A stretch of DNA of 36,858 nucleotides from Altererythrobacter sp. (GCA_023260985.1 JALRKY010000038.1:1-36858); one strand, 5' to 3'; counted from the stretch's first letter, positions 16,641 through 25,799 are shown. Numbers and translations are program-made. The notes: generated from the letters alone by a model not told the origin.

Positions 16641-18335
16641 ATGTTCAAGAGCAGCAAGCTCGAAAACGAAGCCGCGCAATCCACCTCCGCATTGGGCCCT
16701 TTGATCGGCGTTGCACGCGAAGACTTCGTGGGCGCGGTCGCGCTGTTGCTGCGGGAAAGCGCGTCGGACCCAAGGCGGCTGATGAAACATGCGCATGCAA
16801 TGGGTGAGGATATGGTCAAGATCATCACCGGCAAGTCCGACCTCGCGCCCAACCCCAAAGACAAGCGCTTCATGGACCCCGCCTGGCAATACAATCCTTT
16901 CTTCCGCGTCGGCGCGCAATATTATCTCGCGGTCCAGAAAGGCATGCACAACTGGCTGCAGGACCTCGAGTTGGACGACCTAGAGCGTGACCGCGCGAAT
17001 TTCATCTCGAACATTATCATCGACAGCCTGGCTCCAACCAACACGCTTGTTGGCAACCCCACCGCGCAGAAGCGCCTGATCGACAGCGGCGGATTGTCGC
17101 TGATCAAGGGCCTGCAAAACGCATACAAAGACCTGACGCAGAACAAAGGCATGGTCAGCCAGGTAGATAAGCGCCCGTTCAAGCTGGGCGAGAATATCGC
17201 CTCGTCCAAGGGTTCGGTGGTGCTCCGCACCGAGATGATGGAACTGATCCATTACGCGCCGACGACCGACGAGGTTTACGAGGTCCCGCAGCTCACAATC
17301 CCGCCTCAGATCAACAAAATGTACATCAACGACCTCTCGCCAGAGAAGTCGGTGGTGAAGTACCAGCTCGACAACGGCATCCAAACTTTCGTTATCTCTT
17401 GGCGCAATCCCTCGAAGGAACAGGGCGTCTGGGGCATGCACGATTACGTCCGTTCGTGCCTCGAAGCGATGGAAGCCGTCAGCAAGATTACCGGTTCGAA
17501 GAAGGTCAATGTCTCGGCCGGTTGTTCGGGCGGTCAGACCGCCAGCGTGATGGCCTCGACACTGGCGGCGGAAAGGAGCGACCTGATGGGCACGCTCACG
17601 CTGATGGTGTGCGTGCTGCACCCCAAGAAGCTCGACATCGAGGCCGGTTCGCTGGTTTCAGAAAACGGGATGAAGCTCGCCCGCAGGCGCGCGGAGAAGA
17701 AGGGTGTGATCAAGGCAGACGACCTGTCGCGCGCCTTCGCATGGCTCAGGCCCAATGATCTGGTCTGGAACTATGTGATCAACAACTACCTGCTCGGCGC
17801 AGACCCGCCGGCTTTCGACGTGCTTTTCTGGAACGCCGACGCAACCAACCTCTCTGCCAGCCTGATGGGAGATTTCTTGACACTGTTCGAAACGCTCGCC
17901 TTCACCAAGCAGGGCGAAGTCGAAATGGCTGGCCACAAGATCGATCTGAGCAAAGTCACATCAGATCTGTTCATCCTGGGCGGGGTGACCGATCACATCA
18001 CTCCGTGGAAGGCAACCTATCGCTCGACGCAATTGTTCGGATCGAAGCACGTAACCTATGTCCTGTCGCAATCCGGCCACATGCAGGCGATCCTCAACCC
18101 TCCGGGCAATCCGAAGGCTAAATATTTCGTCCAGAAAAAGAAGGGCAAGCTGCCCGAAAAGGCCAATCAGTGGCTCGAAGGCAGTGAGGAAGTAAAAGGC
18201 AGCTGGTGGCCATATTGGATGGAATGGGTGCAAAAGCGCTCTGGCAAGCAAAAGCCGGCACCAACGGAACTGGGGAATGCGGACTACAAGCCTCTGGACC
18301 CGGCACCCGGTCTCTACGTAGTGGAAGAAAGATAG
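16641..18335 (+). CDS. phaC: Poly(3-hydroxyalkanoate) synthase, class II-like
   Basis: A 564-residue PHA synthase that polymerises 3-hydroxyacyl-CoA on granules. The lipase-box variant SAGCSGGQ gives the catalytic Cys295; the acid is Asp451 in GGVTDHITPW and the base His480 in SGHMQAI. These positions nearly coincide with those of Pseudomonas class II synthases (Cys296/Asp451/His479), and the length also fits class II (about 560) better than class III (about 355), so a medium-chain or mixed substrate preference is plausible. The N-terminal 200 residues are the less conserved PhaC_N region. It is followed 40 bases later by a PhaZ-like depolymerase, as in pseudomonad pha loci; no phasin gene is visible nearby. 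Confidence 0.92.
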   Translation: MFKSSKLENEAAQSTSALGPLIGVAREDFVGAVALLLRESASDPRRLMKHAHAMGEDMVKIITGKSDLAPNPKDKRFMDPAWQYNPFFRVGAQYYLAVQKGMHNWLQDLELDDLERDRANFISNIIIDSLAPTNTLVGNPTAQKRLIDSGGLSLIKGLQNAYKDLTQNKGMVSQVDKRPFKLGENIASSKGSVVLRTEMMELIHYAPTTDEVYEVPQLTIPPQINKMYINDLSPEKSVVKYQLDNGIQTFVISWRNPSKEQGVWGMHDYVRSCLEAMEAVSKITGSKKVNVSAGCSGGQTASVMASTLAAERSDLMGTLTLMVCVLHPKKLDIEAGSLVSENGMKLARRRAEKKGVIKADDLSRAFAWLRPNDLVWNYVINNYLLGADPPAFDVLFWNADATNLSASLMGDFLTLFETLAFTKQGEVEMAGHKIDLSKVTSDLFILGGVTDHITPWKATYRSTQLFGSKHVTYVLSQSGHMQAILNPPGNPKAKYFVQKKKGKLPEKANQWLEGSEEVKGSWWPYWMEWVQKRSGKQKPAPTELGNADYKPLDPAPGLYVVEER

Positions 18336-18375
18336 CTAACCTCTGAGAAAGAGGCCGCAGGACAGGACGACGCGT

Positions 18376-19260
18376 TTGACCGATACTCGGGAAGAGGTAC
18401 TGGACGAAGCCCTCGACGAAGCGATGCGCGATGCGCACATCACGATGGAAACCGTCGGCGGGCGCACCTTGCGCGTTGCAACCTGGCGGCTAGACAAGCC
18501 GAGCAAGCATTTGCCGATCCTGTTCTTCAACGGGATCGGGGCGAATATCGAAGCAGTGGCACCGCTCGCCGAAGCCCTGCCCGCTCGCGGCTTCATCATG
18601 TTCGACATGCCCGGCATCGGCGGTTCGCCCGAACCGGTCGTGCCCTATAACGCCTGGACCATGTGCTGGACTTCGACTCAACTGCTCGACAGGCTCGGAG
18701 TCGACCAGGTCGACGTCATGGGTGTCAGCTGGGGCGGCGCAATAGCTCAGCATTTCGCGATCCAGCATCCGGGGCGCACTCGCCGCCTGATCCTGGCCGC
18801 GACCAGTGCGGGCATGGTGATGATCCCGGGCAACATCTCCTCGCTCAGCAAGATGGCCGATCCGCGCCGCTACATCGATGCCGCCTTCATGGAAGAGCAT
18901 TTCCAGACGCTCTATGGCGGCGCGCTGGGCAAGGCGCTCAACAAGATGGAGCACATCCACCGGCTGAAGCCGCCCTCGCCGCGCGGCTATTTCTACCAAT
19001 TGCTCGCCATGCTGGGCTGGACCAGTGCGCCGGTATTGCCGTTCATGCGCAAGAAGACGCTGATCTTGATGGGCGACGACGATCATATCGTGCCGCTCAC
19101 CAATGGCTGGCTGCTCGACAAGCTGATCCCGGACAGCGAATTGCTGGTGCTGCGCGGAGGCGGGCATCTGTTCCTGCTGAGCCATAGCGACGAATGCGTC
19201 GCGGCAATGCAGCGCTTCCTGGACGAGCCGGACAGCGAAGAAGAGGCAAAAGCGGCCTGA
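18376..19260 (+). CDS. phaZ: PHA depolymerase-like alpha/beta hydrolase
   Basis: A 294-residue alpha/beta hydrolase resembling the intracellular medium-chain PHA depolymerase of pseudomonads. Ser118 is the nucleophile in GVSWGGA, the acid lies in GDDDHIVPL (Asp234-236) and His264 is in GGGHLFLL; AATSAGMVMIPG and GYFYQLLAMLGWTS are also like that family. It would hydrolyse granule polymer to hydroxyacids. The frame begins at TTG 18376 with AGGAC-type purines upstream; an ATG at 18424 is the alternative and would shorten it by 16 residues. The position directly after phaC supports the assignment. Confidence 0.85.
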   Translation: MTDTREEVLDEALDEAMRDAHITMETVGGRTLRVATWRLDKPSKHLPILFFNGIGANIEAVAPLAEALPARGFIMFDMPGIGGSPEPVVPYNAWTMCWTSTQLLDRLGVDQVDVMGVSWGGAIAQHFAIQHPGRTRRLILAATSAGMVMIPGNISSLSKMADPRRYIDAAFMEEHFQTLYGGALGKALNKMEHIHRLKPPSPRGYFYQLLAMLGWTSAPVLPFMRKKTLILMGDDDHIVPLTNGWLLDKLIPDSELLVLRGGGHLFLLSHSDECVAAMQRFLDEPDSEEEAKAA

Positions 19261-19296
19261 CCGGCAGGCGGGCCGCACAAGGGAGACGATCAATCC

Positions 19297-20613
19297 ATGC
19301 GGCACATCGCGGTCATCGGTTCGGGTCCTGCAGGCTATTACACTGCCGAAGCTGCGCAGAAGCGCTGGGACGAAGATGTGCGGGTCGATGTGTTCGACAT
19401 GCTGCCGGTGCCCTATGGCCTGATCCGCTTCGGTGTCGCGCCGGACCACCAGTCGATCAAGGGCGTAACCCGTCGCTACGAGCAGGTTGCGCTGAGCGAG
19501 AATGTGCGTTTCGCAGGCAATGTCGCGGTCGGCCGCGACGTTAGCATCGACGAGTTGCGCCGACTTTACGATGCCATCGTACTTGCAACCGGCGCGCCGC
19601 ATGATCGCAAGCTCGACATCCCGGGCGAGGATCTCGCCAATGTCTACGGCAGCGCCGAATTCGTCGGCTGGTACAATGGGCACCCCCATTTCGCCGAGCT
19701 CGATCCCGACCTGTCTGGCCGCCATGCCGTCGTCATCGGCATGGGCAATGTCGCGCTCGATGTGGCGCGTATCCTGGCCAAGACTGAAACCGAATTCGAA
19801 GGCTCAGACATCGTCGGCCATGCGCTCGACACGCTCAAGACGGCCAAGTTCCAGACCATCACCATCGTGGGGCGGCGCGGGCCGCACCAGATCATGATGA
19901 CGCCCAAGGAATTGGGCGAGCTTGCCATGCTCGAACGGGCTTCGCCGCGGGTCGACCGTGACGATCTGCCCGACGAAACGGAAGACCTGCTGCTCGAACC
20001 GGGGCTGCGCAAGTCAGTAAGCCATCTGCGCAGCTTTGCCGCGATCCCGGAAGACTTGCACGCCGAAAAGCCCATCGAAATCCAGTTCGACATGTTCGCT
20101 AGCCCGAAGGCGCTGCATGGCGATGACAAGGTCCAGTCGATCGAGATCGAGCGCACCGAAGTCTCGCATGGCCGCGCTGTCGGCACTGGCGAAACCTATC
20201 GCATCCCGGCTGACCTCGTGGTGAGCTGCATCGGCTATCGCTCTTCGCCCATCCCCGACGTGCCATTCGACGAGCGCGCGGGCCGGTTTGCCAATGACGA
20301 AGGTCGCATCCTGCCGGGCCTCTATTGCGTCGGCTGGGCGCGGCGCGGCCCCTCGGGCACGATCGGCACCAACCGGCCCGACGGCTACAGCGTGGTCGAC
20401 CGCATCGAGGAAGACATGGCGAGCGGCGCGCTGGGCCGGAAAGGCAAGGCAGGCCGCGAAGGGTTCGATACGCTGGCGCAGGAGCGCGGGCTCGACATCG
20501 TCACGTTCCGCGACTGGAAGAAGATCGAGGAAGCCGAAGAGGCAGCTGCCCGTTCCGGCTCCCCGCGCGAGAAGTTCGTCGATATCGAAGCGATGATCCG
20601 CGCGAAAGGCTGA
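19297..20613 (+). CDS. FprA-type ferredoxin-NADP+ reductase
   Basis: A 438-residue flavoprotein of the adrenodoxin reductase/FprA family. The N-terminal FAD-binding motif is GSGPAGYYTAE (residues 8-18), followed by the conserved MLPVPYGLIRFGVAPDH. The NADP-binding site is VIGMGNVALDVARI. The ATG motif LATGAP and the C-terminal GWARRGPSGTIGTNRPDGY, typical of this family, are present. Such enzymes pass electrons between NADPH and ferredoxins or P450 systems. AGGGAGA lies ahead of ATG 19297. It sits 36 bases after the phaZ gene and 11 before the transporter, so the four genes may form one transcript; why a ferredoxin reductase accompanies a PHA locus is not obvious. Confidence 0.9.
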   Translation: MRHIAVIGSGPAGYYTAEAAQKRWDEDVRVDVFDMLPVPYGLIRFGVAPDHQSIKGVTRRYEQVALSENVRFAGNVAVGRDVSIDELRRLYDAIVLATGAPHDRKLDIPGEDLANVYGSAEFVGWYNGHPHFAELDPDLSGRHAVVIGMGNVALDVARILAKTETEFEGSDIVGHALDTLKTAKFQTITIVGRRGPHQIMMTPKELGELAMLERASPRVDRDDLPDETEDLLLEPGLRKSVSHLRSFAAIPEDLHAEKPIEIQFDMFASPKALHGDDKVQSIEIERTEVSHGRAVGTGETYRIPADLVVSCIGYRSSPIPDVPFDERAGRFANDEGRILPGLYCVGWARRGPSGTIGTNRPDGYSVVDRIEEDMASGALGRKGKAGREGFDTLAQERGLDIVTFRDWKKIEEAEEAAARSGSPREKFVDIEAMIRAKG

Positions 20614-20624
20614 GAGGGCCCCAC

Positions 20625-22085
20625 ATGGCAAGTTCCGCTGCGGCTCCGCGCCGGCCGATTATGGGTACGGGTGGCCCGATGGGGCGAACCGGATTTGCAT
20701 GGGCCATGTTCGAATGGGCCCGAAATCCCTATTACATCCTGATCGTCATCTACATTTTCGCGCCTTATTTCGCGCGCGACATCATCGGGGCCGACCTGCT
20801 CGCGAGCGGCTTGCTCGATGGAATGGCGCCGGAGGCCGCCCGCGCAACCGCCAACGCACAGGGCCAGGCAACGATAGCCTCGGTAACGAAATGGGCCGGG
20901 ATGATAGCCGCGCTAACGGCGCCCTTCCTCGGGGCCGCGCTAGACCGTGGGGGCCGACTCAAGCCGATCCTCGCCATCACATTGGGCTCGATCACCCTAT
21001 GCTCGGCCCTGCTGTGGTTTGCGATGCCGGGCGGACAGGGCCTGCCAGTACCGGCGATCATGGCGCTGCTGGTGATCGCCTATGTCAGCTACACCTATTC
21101 AGAAGTGACCCATAACGCGATGCTGTCAGTCGCAGGCGCACCGAGGAGCCTTTCGATGATCTCGGGGCTCGGGCTTGGCCTCGGGAACCTTGCCGCGACG
21201 CTGATCTTCGTGGGTCTGGTCATATTCTTCGTGCTCCCCAGCATGATCAGATGGCCCTTTGCAGAGCCGCAATTCGGCATCGACATAGCGTCGTTCGAGC
21301 ATATGCGGATCGCCGGGCCGATATGTGCGGTCTGGCTCGCCTGCTTTTCGATACCATTCTTCCTCAATGCGCAGGATCCGGGCCAGAAAGGTGCAAGCTG
21401 GCGCGCAGCCTTCGTCGAAGGCGCTCGCAGCGTGATCCGCACCTTTCGCGAGGCCTCGCATTACCGCGAACTGATGAAGTTCCTCGTTGCCCGCATGTTC
21501 TATGCCGACGCAATGGCTGCCTTGCTCGCGCTTGGTGCGGTCTATGTCGCGCTGTTCCTAGGCTGGGGCTTCCTTGAAATGCTGTGCTACGCGATCTTCG
21601 CTTCGGCCTGCGCTTTCGGCGGTGGTCTGCTGGGTGGCTGGCTCGACGTGCGGATCGGCGTAAAGCGGGCGCTAATCGTCGAGATCGTGGCCATGGTGAT
21701 GGCGCAAGTGAGCCAGCTTTCGATCACGCGGGACTCGCTGTTCTTCGACCTGGTCGAGAACCGGCAGGTCTGGGACGGGCTGGTCTTCAAGACATTGTCC
21801 GACCTGACATTCCTTGGCCTGATCAGCGTGGTCGCAATCGCCGCCACGGCCAGCATTTCGTCGAGCCGCACCATGCTGGTGACGCTTGCGCCCGAGGGCC
21901 GCAGCGGCGAGTTCTTCGGGTTGTATGCCATCGCAGGCACGATCACAGTGTGGATGGGCCCGCTGCTGGTCGAGTATTTTACGCTGTGGTTCAACGACCA
22001 GCGGATCGGGATGGCATCGATCGCGATCCTGTTCGCAATCGGCCTTACAGCGCTGTTCTTCGTCCGAATGCCCGCGCGAAGCTAG
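20625..22085 (+). CDS. MFS transporter, Atg22/UMF1 type
   Basis: A 486-residue integral membrane protein with about 12 hydrophobic segments. The start MASSAAAPRR and the early motif FEWARNPYYILIVIYIFAPYFA are typical of the UMF1/Atg22 branch of the major facilitator superfamily, as is the SYTYSEVTHNAML segment after the fourth helix. Substrates of this branch are mostly unknown; yeast Atg22 exports amino acids from the vacuole. ATG 20625 follows GAGAGGG. The frame is open further upstream inside the reductase gene, but that part is not the transporter. The stop overlaps the stop of the convergent hydrolase gene within CTAG. Confidence 0.88.
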   Translation: MASSAAAPRRPIMGTGGPMGRTGFAWAMFEWARNPYYILIVIYIFAPYFARDIIGADLLASGLLDGMAPEAARATANAQGQATIASVTKWAGMIAALTAPFLGAALDRGGRLKPILAITLGSITLCSALLWFAMPGGQGLPVPAIMALLVIAYVSYTYSEVTHNAMLSVAGAPRSLSMISGLGLGLGNLAATLIFVGLVIFFVLPSMIRWPFAEPQFGIDIASFEHMRIAGPICAVWLACFSIPFFLNAQDPGQKGASWRAAFVEGARSVIRTFREASHYRELMKFLVARMFYADAMAALLALGAVYVALFLGWGFLEMLCYAIFASACAFGGGLLGGWLDVRIGVKRALIVEIVAMVMAQVSQLSITRDSLFFDLVENRQVWDGLVFKTLSDLTFLGLISVVAIAATASISSSRTMLVTLAPEGRSGEFFGLYAIAGTITVWMGPLLVEYFTLWFNDQRIGMASIAILFAIGLTALFFVRMPARS

Positions 22086-22972
22086 GCCAGCCACTCCTTC
22101 AGCGCCGCGTTCACTTCATCGGGAATGTCCTGCTGAACCCAATGCGAGGCATTCGGAAACCGGCGGACGATGAGATCGGGGACATATTGGTCCATCCCGT
22201 CGAGCACATGGATATCGATCGCCAAGTCCTGCTCGCCCCAGAGCACCAGCGTGGGCACATGGACGATGCCGTCACCCAGCCTCAGCCCGTCGCGCGTCTG
22301 GAACAGCGCGCGATAGTAATTGACCATGGCGGTCAACGCGCCGGGTTGCGCCGCCGCAGCGCGATAGGGTTCCGCCTGTTCGCGCGTGAAGCGGTCTTTG
22401 TTGACCGCCGATTCGCGGAAAATCCGGCTGATCGGTTGAGCGTCATCTCGCCCGAGCATCCTTTCGGGCAAGCGCGGAAGCTGGAAGAAGAACATGTACC
22501 AGCTCTTCTTCAACTGGCGCCAATGCTTGAGCTCGCGCCGCCCGCAGAGCGGGTGCGGGACATTCATGATCGCGAGCCGCGTCAGCGGGCGGACGTGCTG
22601 GATCGCAAATTGCCATGCCACCAGCGCGCCCCAGTCGTGCGCCAGCAAGGTCACTTCCTTCGCACCGCTGGCATCGATCAGGGCAGCAACATCGGCGGTA
22701 AGATTGTCGAGCCGATAGTCCTTCTTGTGCTTTGGCCGGCTGGTGCCACCATATCCGCGCATATTAGGCGCCCACACGCGATAGCCCAGCTGCGCGAGCA
22801 CCGGCATTTGGTGTCGCCAGCTGTAATGCAGTTCGGGAAAGCCGTGAAGGCACAGTGCCAGCCGGTCACCCTGCCCCGCCTCGGCGACTTCGAAAGTCAG
22901 CCCGTTCGCCTCGATCCATTTGATCGTGATCCCACTATCCGGCGCGGGTTGCCAGCTTGCATGCCTGTCCAT
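22082..22972 (-). CDS. Epoxide hydrolase-like alpha/beta hydrolase
   Basis: A 296-residue alpha/beta hydrolase with the epoxide hydrolase pattern: oxyanion loop HGFPE (residues 43-47), nucleophile Asp113 in AHDWGALVAW, a lid Tyr pair in MVNYYRALF, acid Asp249 in LWGEQDLAID and base His277 in NASHWVQQD. An Asp nucleophile and the HGFP loop favour epoxide hydrolase or fluoroacetate/haloalkane dehalogenase-like chemistry over esterase. Soluble, no signal peptide. It is divergent from the deacylase at 23041 (68-base gap) and overlaps the transporter stop by four bases. Confidence 0.88.
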   Translation of the reverse strand: MDRHASWQPAPDSGITIKWIEANGLTFEVAEAGQGDRLALCLHGFPELHYSWRHQMPVLAQLGYRVWAPNMRGYGGTSRPKHKKDYRLDNLTADVAALIDASGAKEVTLLAHDWGALVAWQFAIQHVRPLTRLAIMNVPHPLCGRRELKHWRQLKKSWYMFFFQLPRLPERMLGRDDAQPISRIFRESAVNKDRFTREQAEPYRAAAAQPGALTAMVNYYRALFQTRDGLRLGDGIVHVPTLVLWGEQDLAIDIHVLDGMDQYVPDLIVRRFPNASHWVQQDIPDEVNAALKEWLA

Positions 22973-22983
22973 CTTGCCAGCTT
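22949..22983 (+). repeat. Direct repeat TTGCCAGCTT pair
   Basis: TTGCCAGCTT occurs at 22949-22958 (inside the first codons of the hydrolase) and again at 22974-22983 (in the divergent promoter region), 25 bases apart. Spacing by about two and a half helical turns could suit a regulator, but this is inference. Confidence 0.4.
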
Positions 22984-23011
22984 AGCAAGCTGCACGCAGC
23001 TGTGCTATGTA
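22982..23011 (+). promoter_or_regulatory. Candidate promoter with operator in the spacer (deacylase gene)
   Basis: TTAGCA (22982-22987) and TATGTA (23006-23011) are spaced by 18 bases as weak -35 and -10 hexamers for the gene starting at 23041. The spacer contains AGCTGC-AC-GCAGCT (22988-23001), a perfect inverted repeat, overlapping a second palindrome AGCTT-AGC-AAGCT (22979-22991). An inverted repeat between the hexamers is a usual repressor position. Confidence 0.4.
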
Positions 23012-23040
23012 AGTTGCAATTGGAAATGGGAGAGAACGAC

Positions 23041-24792
23041 ATGTCGGCATTCGATCTGATCATTCGCGGCGGCACAATCGTGGATGGTAGCGGCGCGGAC
23101 CGCTTCGTCGGTGACATTGCAGTGAAAGACGGCCTGATCGCGCAAGTTGGCGAAGTGCGCGGCAATGCGGCCGAGGAAATCGATGCCACGGGCATGATCG
23201 TGACCCCAGGCTTCGTCGACGTCCACACCCATTACGACGGCCAGGCGACGTGGGACCAGGAAATGGCCCCGTCGAGCTGGCACGGCGTGACCACCGTCAT
23301 CATGGGCAATTGCGGCGTCGGCTTCGCGCCTGCCGCTCCGGACAAGCACGAATGGCTGATCGGGCTGATGGAAGGCGTCGAGGATATTCCCGGCACCGCG
23401 CTCGCCGAAGGGCTCAAGTGGAACTGGGAGACGTTCCCTGAATATCTCGATGCGCTCGACGAATTGCCACGCACGGTCGATGTCGGCACCCATGTCCCGC
23501 ATGGCGCGGTGCGCGCCTATGTGCTGGGTGACCGTGAATGCCCTGGCGCAATCCCGACCGAGGATGAGATCGCCAAGATGGCCGCGATCGTCGAGGATGG
23601 TGTGCGCGCCGGCGCGCTTGGCTTCTCGACCAGCCGCACCGTGCTTCACCGCGATATCGACGGTGAAGTCGTGCCCGGCACCACTGCCACTGCCGAAGAA
23701 CTGGTCGAAATCGGCCGCGCAATGGGCCGCGTAGGCTATGGCGTGTTCGAAATGGCGAGCGACATGCGCCGCGAATGGGACGAGTTCGGCTGGATGGGCA
23801 AGATGAGCCGCGAAACCGGCCTGCCAGTGACTTTCGCCGCGCTCCAGTCGATCGCCAAGGAAATGCCGCTCGACGAGCAGATCGAATGCATGCGGGCCGA
23901 AAACGACAATGGCGCGAACATCGTCGCGCAGATCGCGCTGCGCGGAAACGGCATCGTGATGGCATGGCAGGGCACGGTCCATCCGTTCCGCCTGCGCCCC
24001 AGCTACCAGGCCATCGGCGACCTGCCTTGGGAAGAGCAGAAAGCGAAATTGCTCGACCCCGCCTTCAAGGCGCAGCTGCTGTCGGAAGAGAGCGATTTCT
24101 CCGAGGTCAACCAGGACATTATCGGGCTGATCATGGTCGTTTGCGGCGGCTGGCCGATGCAGTTCGAAATGGATCCGGACTTCAACTACGAACCGACTGC
24201 GGAAGAAAGCATCGCCGCGCGTGCAGCAGCAGCGGGCGTTTCGGGCGACGAATACGCCTATGACCTGCTTTGCCGCGACGATGGCAAGGGCTTCATCTAC
24301 CTGCCGATCCTCAACTATGCGGACGGCAATCTGGACTTCCTCGAAGCGCTCCAGCAGTCGGACGACACAGTCAATTCGCTGAGCGACGGCGGGGCGCATT
24401 GCGGCACGATCTGCGACGCGGCGTCGCCCACCTTCATGCTCCAGCACTGGGTGCGCGACCGCAAGCGCGGGACGATCACCCTTGAGAACGCGATCAAGCG
24501 CCAGTGCAGCGATACCGCGCGGCTCTATGGCCTCGACGATCGCGGCGTGATCGCACCGGGCTATCTCGCCGACATCAACGTGATCGACATGAATCGGCTC
24601 AAGCTCGGCAAGCCCTGGCTCGCTTTCGACCTGCCCGCAGGCGGCAAACGCCTGCTGCAGAAAGCCGACGGCTATGTCGCCACGATCAAGAACGGCAAAG
24701 TCACCTTCCGCGAAGGCCAATGGACCGGCGAAACGCCCGGCGGGCTGATCCGCGGGCCGCAACGGGCAGAACTGGCTGAGGCAGCCGAATGA
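23041..24792 (+). CDS. N-acyl-D-amino-acid deacylase-like amidohydrolase
   Basis: A 583-residue amidohydrolase-superfamily enzyme. The N terminus SAFDLIIRGGTIVDGSGADR and the metal motif H62-T-H64 in GFVDVHTHYDGQ, the metal-bridging Cys91 in MGNCGVG, and the SDGGAH segment before the C terminus match the D-aminoacylase family. Family members cleave N-acyl groups from D-amino acids or similar amides. The C terminus has the usual GYLADINVIDM beta sandwich. I start at ATG 23041 because GGGAGAG lies nine bases upstream; an in-frame ATG at 23026 lies too close to it. The stop overlaps the next gene in ATGA, so the two are translationally coupled. Confidence 0.88.
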   Translation: MSAFDLIIRGGTIVDGSGADRFVGDIAVKDGLIAQVGEVRGNAAEEIDATGMIVTPGFVDVHTHYDGQATWDQEMAPSSWHGVTTVIMGNCGVGFAPAAPDKHEWLIGLMEGVEDIPGTALAEGLKWNWETFPEYLDALDELPRTVDVGTHVPHGAVRAYVLGDRECPGAIPTEDEIAKMAAIVEDGVRAGALGFSTSRTVLHRDIDGEVVPGTTATAEELVEIGRAMGRVGYGVFEMASDMRREWDEFGWMGKMSRETGLPVTFAALQSIAKEMPLDEQIECMRAENDNGANIVAQIALRGNGIVMAWQGTVHPFRLRPSYQAIGDLPWEEQKAKLLDPAFKAQLLSEESDFSEVNQDIIGLIMVVCGGWPMQFEMDPDFNYEPTAEESIAARAAAAGVSGDEYAYDLLCRDDGKGFIYLPILNYADGNLDFLEALQQSDDTVNSLSDGGAHCGTICDAASPTFMLQHWVRDRKRGTITLENAIKRQCSDTARLYGLDDRGVIAPGYLADINVIDMNRLKLGKPWLAFDLPAGGKRLLQKADGYVATIKNGKVTFREGQWTGETPGGLIRGPQRAELAEAAE

Positions 24793-25799
24793 AGGCGATC
24801 CGCACGGGCGCGACGCCCTCGACACTCGAAGCGCTTGAACTGGTCGAACTGGACGATGCGTCGGCGCCCGGCCCCGGCGAGATCAAAGTCGCGCTCAAGG
24901 CCAGCTCGCTGAACTATCACGACTATGCCGTGGTAGCGGGCATGATCCCGGCGGCGCTGGGGCGCATCCCGATGTCGGACGGCGCCGGCGAAGTCGTGGC
25001 GGTTGGCGCGGGAGTAACCGAGTACAAGGTCGGCGACGCCGTCGTCAGCATCTTCTTCCCCGATTGGTTGGACGGCGCGCCGCCCCAGACCGCCTTTACC
25101 CGCGTTCCCGGCGACGGGATCGACGGATATGCGCGGCAGGCGGTCACGGCCCCCACCCACTGGTTCACGCGTGTGCCCAAGGGCTACAGCCATGCGGAGG
25201 CCGCTACGCTGACCTGCGCGGGGCTCACCGCCTGGCGCGCCTTGTTCGTCGACAATGCAATCAAACCCGGCGACACCTTGCTGGTCCAAGGCAGCGGCGG
25301 CGTTTCGATCTTCGCCATGCAATTCGCCAAGGCGACCGGGGCGACGGTGATCGCAACCAGCTCGTCCGGCGAGAAGCTCGAAAGGCTTAAGGACCTCGGG
25401 GCGGATCACCTGATCAATTACAAGGAAATCGAAGCGTGGGGCGTCAAGGCGCTGGAACTGACCGGTGGCAAGGGCGTCGACTGCGTTGTGGAGATCGGCG
25501 GAGCGGGCACGCTCGACCAGTCGATGGTGGCAACCCGGGTGGGTGGCCATGTCGCATTGATCGGCGTGCTGGCGGGTTTCGCCGGGCCGGTGCAGACCGC
25601 GCTGCTGATGGCCAAGAACCTGCGCGTGCAGGGGCTGACCGTGGGAAGCCGGGCACAGCAGCTAGACATGATCGCAGGTATCGAAGCCAACGGGATCAGG
25701 CCGGTGATTTCCGATCACTTCCCGTTGGAGCGCCTTGCCGATGCTTTCCGCCACCAAGCGGCGAACAAGCATTTCGGCAAGATCTGCGTCGATATCTAG
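24789..25799 (+). CDS. Zinc-free MDR oxidoreductase (quinone reductase-like)
   Basis: A 336-residue medium-chain dehydrogenase/reductase. The GroES-like N half has LKASSLNYHDYAVVAG and VPMSDGAGEVVAVG-like strands but lacks the catalytic and structural zinc cysteines, as in quinone oxidoreductases. The C half is a Rossmann domain with VQGSGGVSIFAMQFAK as NAD(P)-binding motif and ATSSSGEKLERLKDLGADHL. The substrate is not readable. ATG 24789 overlaps the deacylase stop, and the TAG stop overlaps the convergent DUF2855 stop in CTAG. It probably acts in the same pathway as the deacylase. Confidence 0.88.
   Translation: MKAIRTGATPSTLEALELVELDDASAPGPGEIKVALKASSLNYHDYAVVAGMIPAALGRIPMSDGAGEVVAVGAGVTEYKVGDAVVSIFFPDWLDGAPPQTAFTRVPGDGIDGYARQAVTAPTHWFTRVPKGYSHAEAATLTCAGLTAWRALFVDNAIKPGDTLLVQGSGGVSIFAMQFAKATGATVIATSSSGEKLERLKDLGADHLINYKEIEAWGVKALELTGGKGVDCVVEIGGAGTLDQSMVATRVGGHVALIGVLAGFAGPVQTALLMAKNLRVQGLTVGSRAQQLDMIAGIEANGIRPVISDHFPLERLADAFRHQAANKHFGKICVDI

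Noticed and set aside
23005..24825. 606-codon minus-strand open frame
   Set aside because: Exact antisense of the well-supported deacylase gene; arises from codon bias in the GC-rich sense strand.
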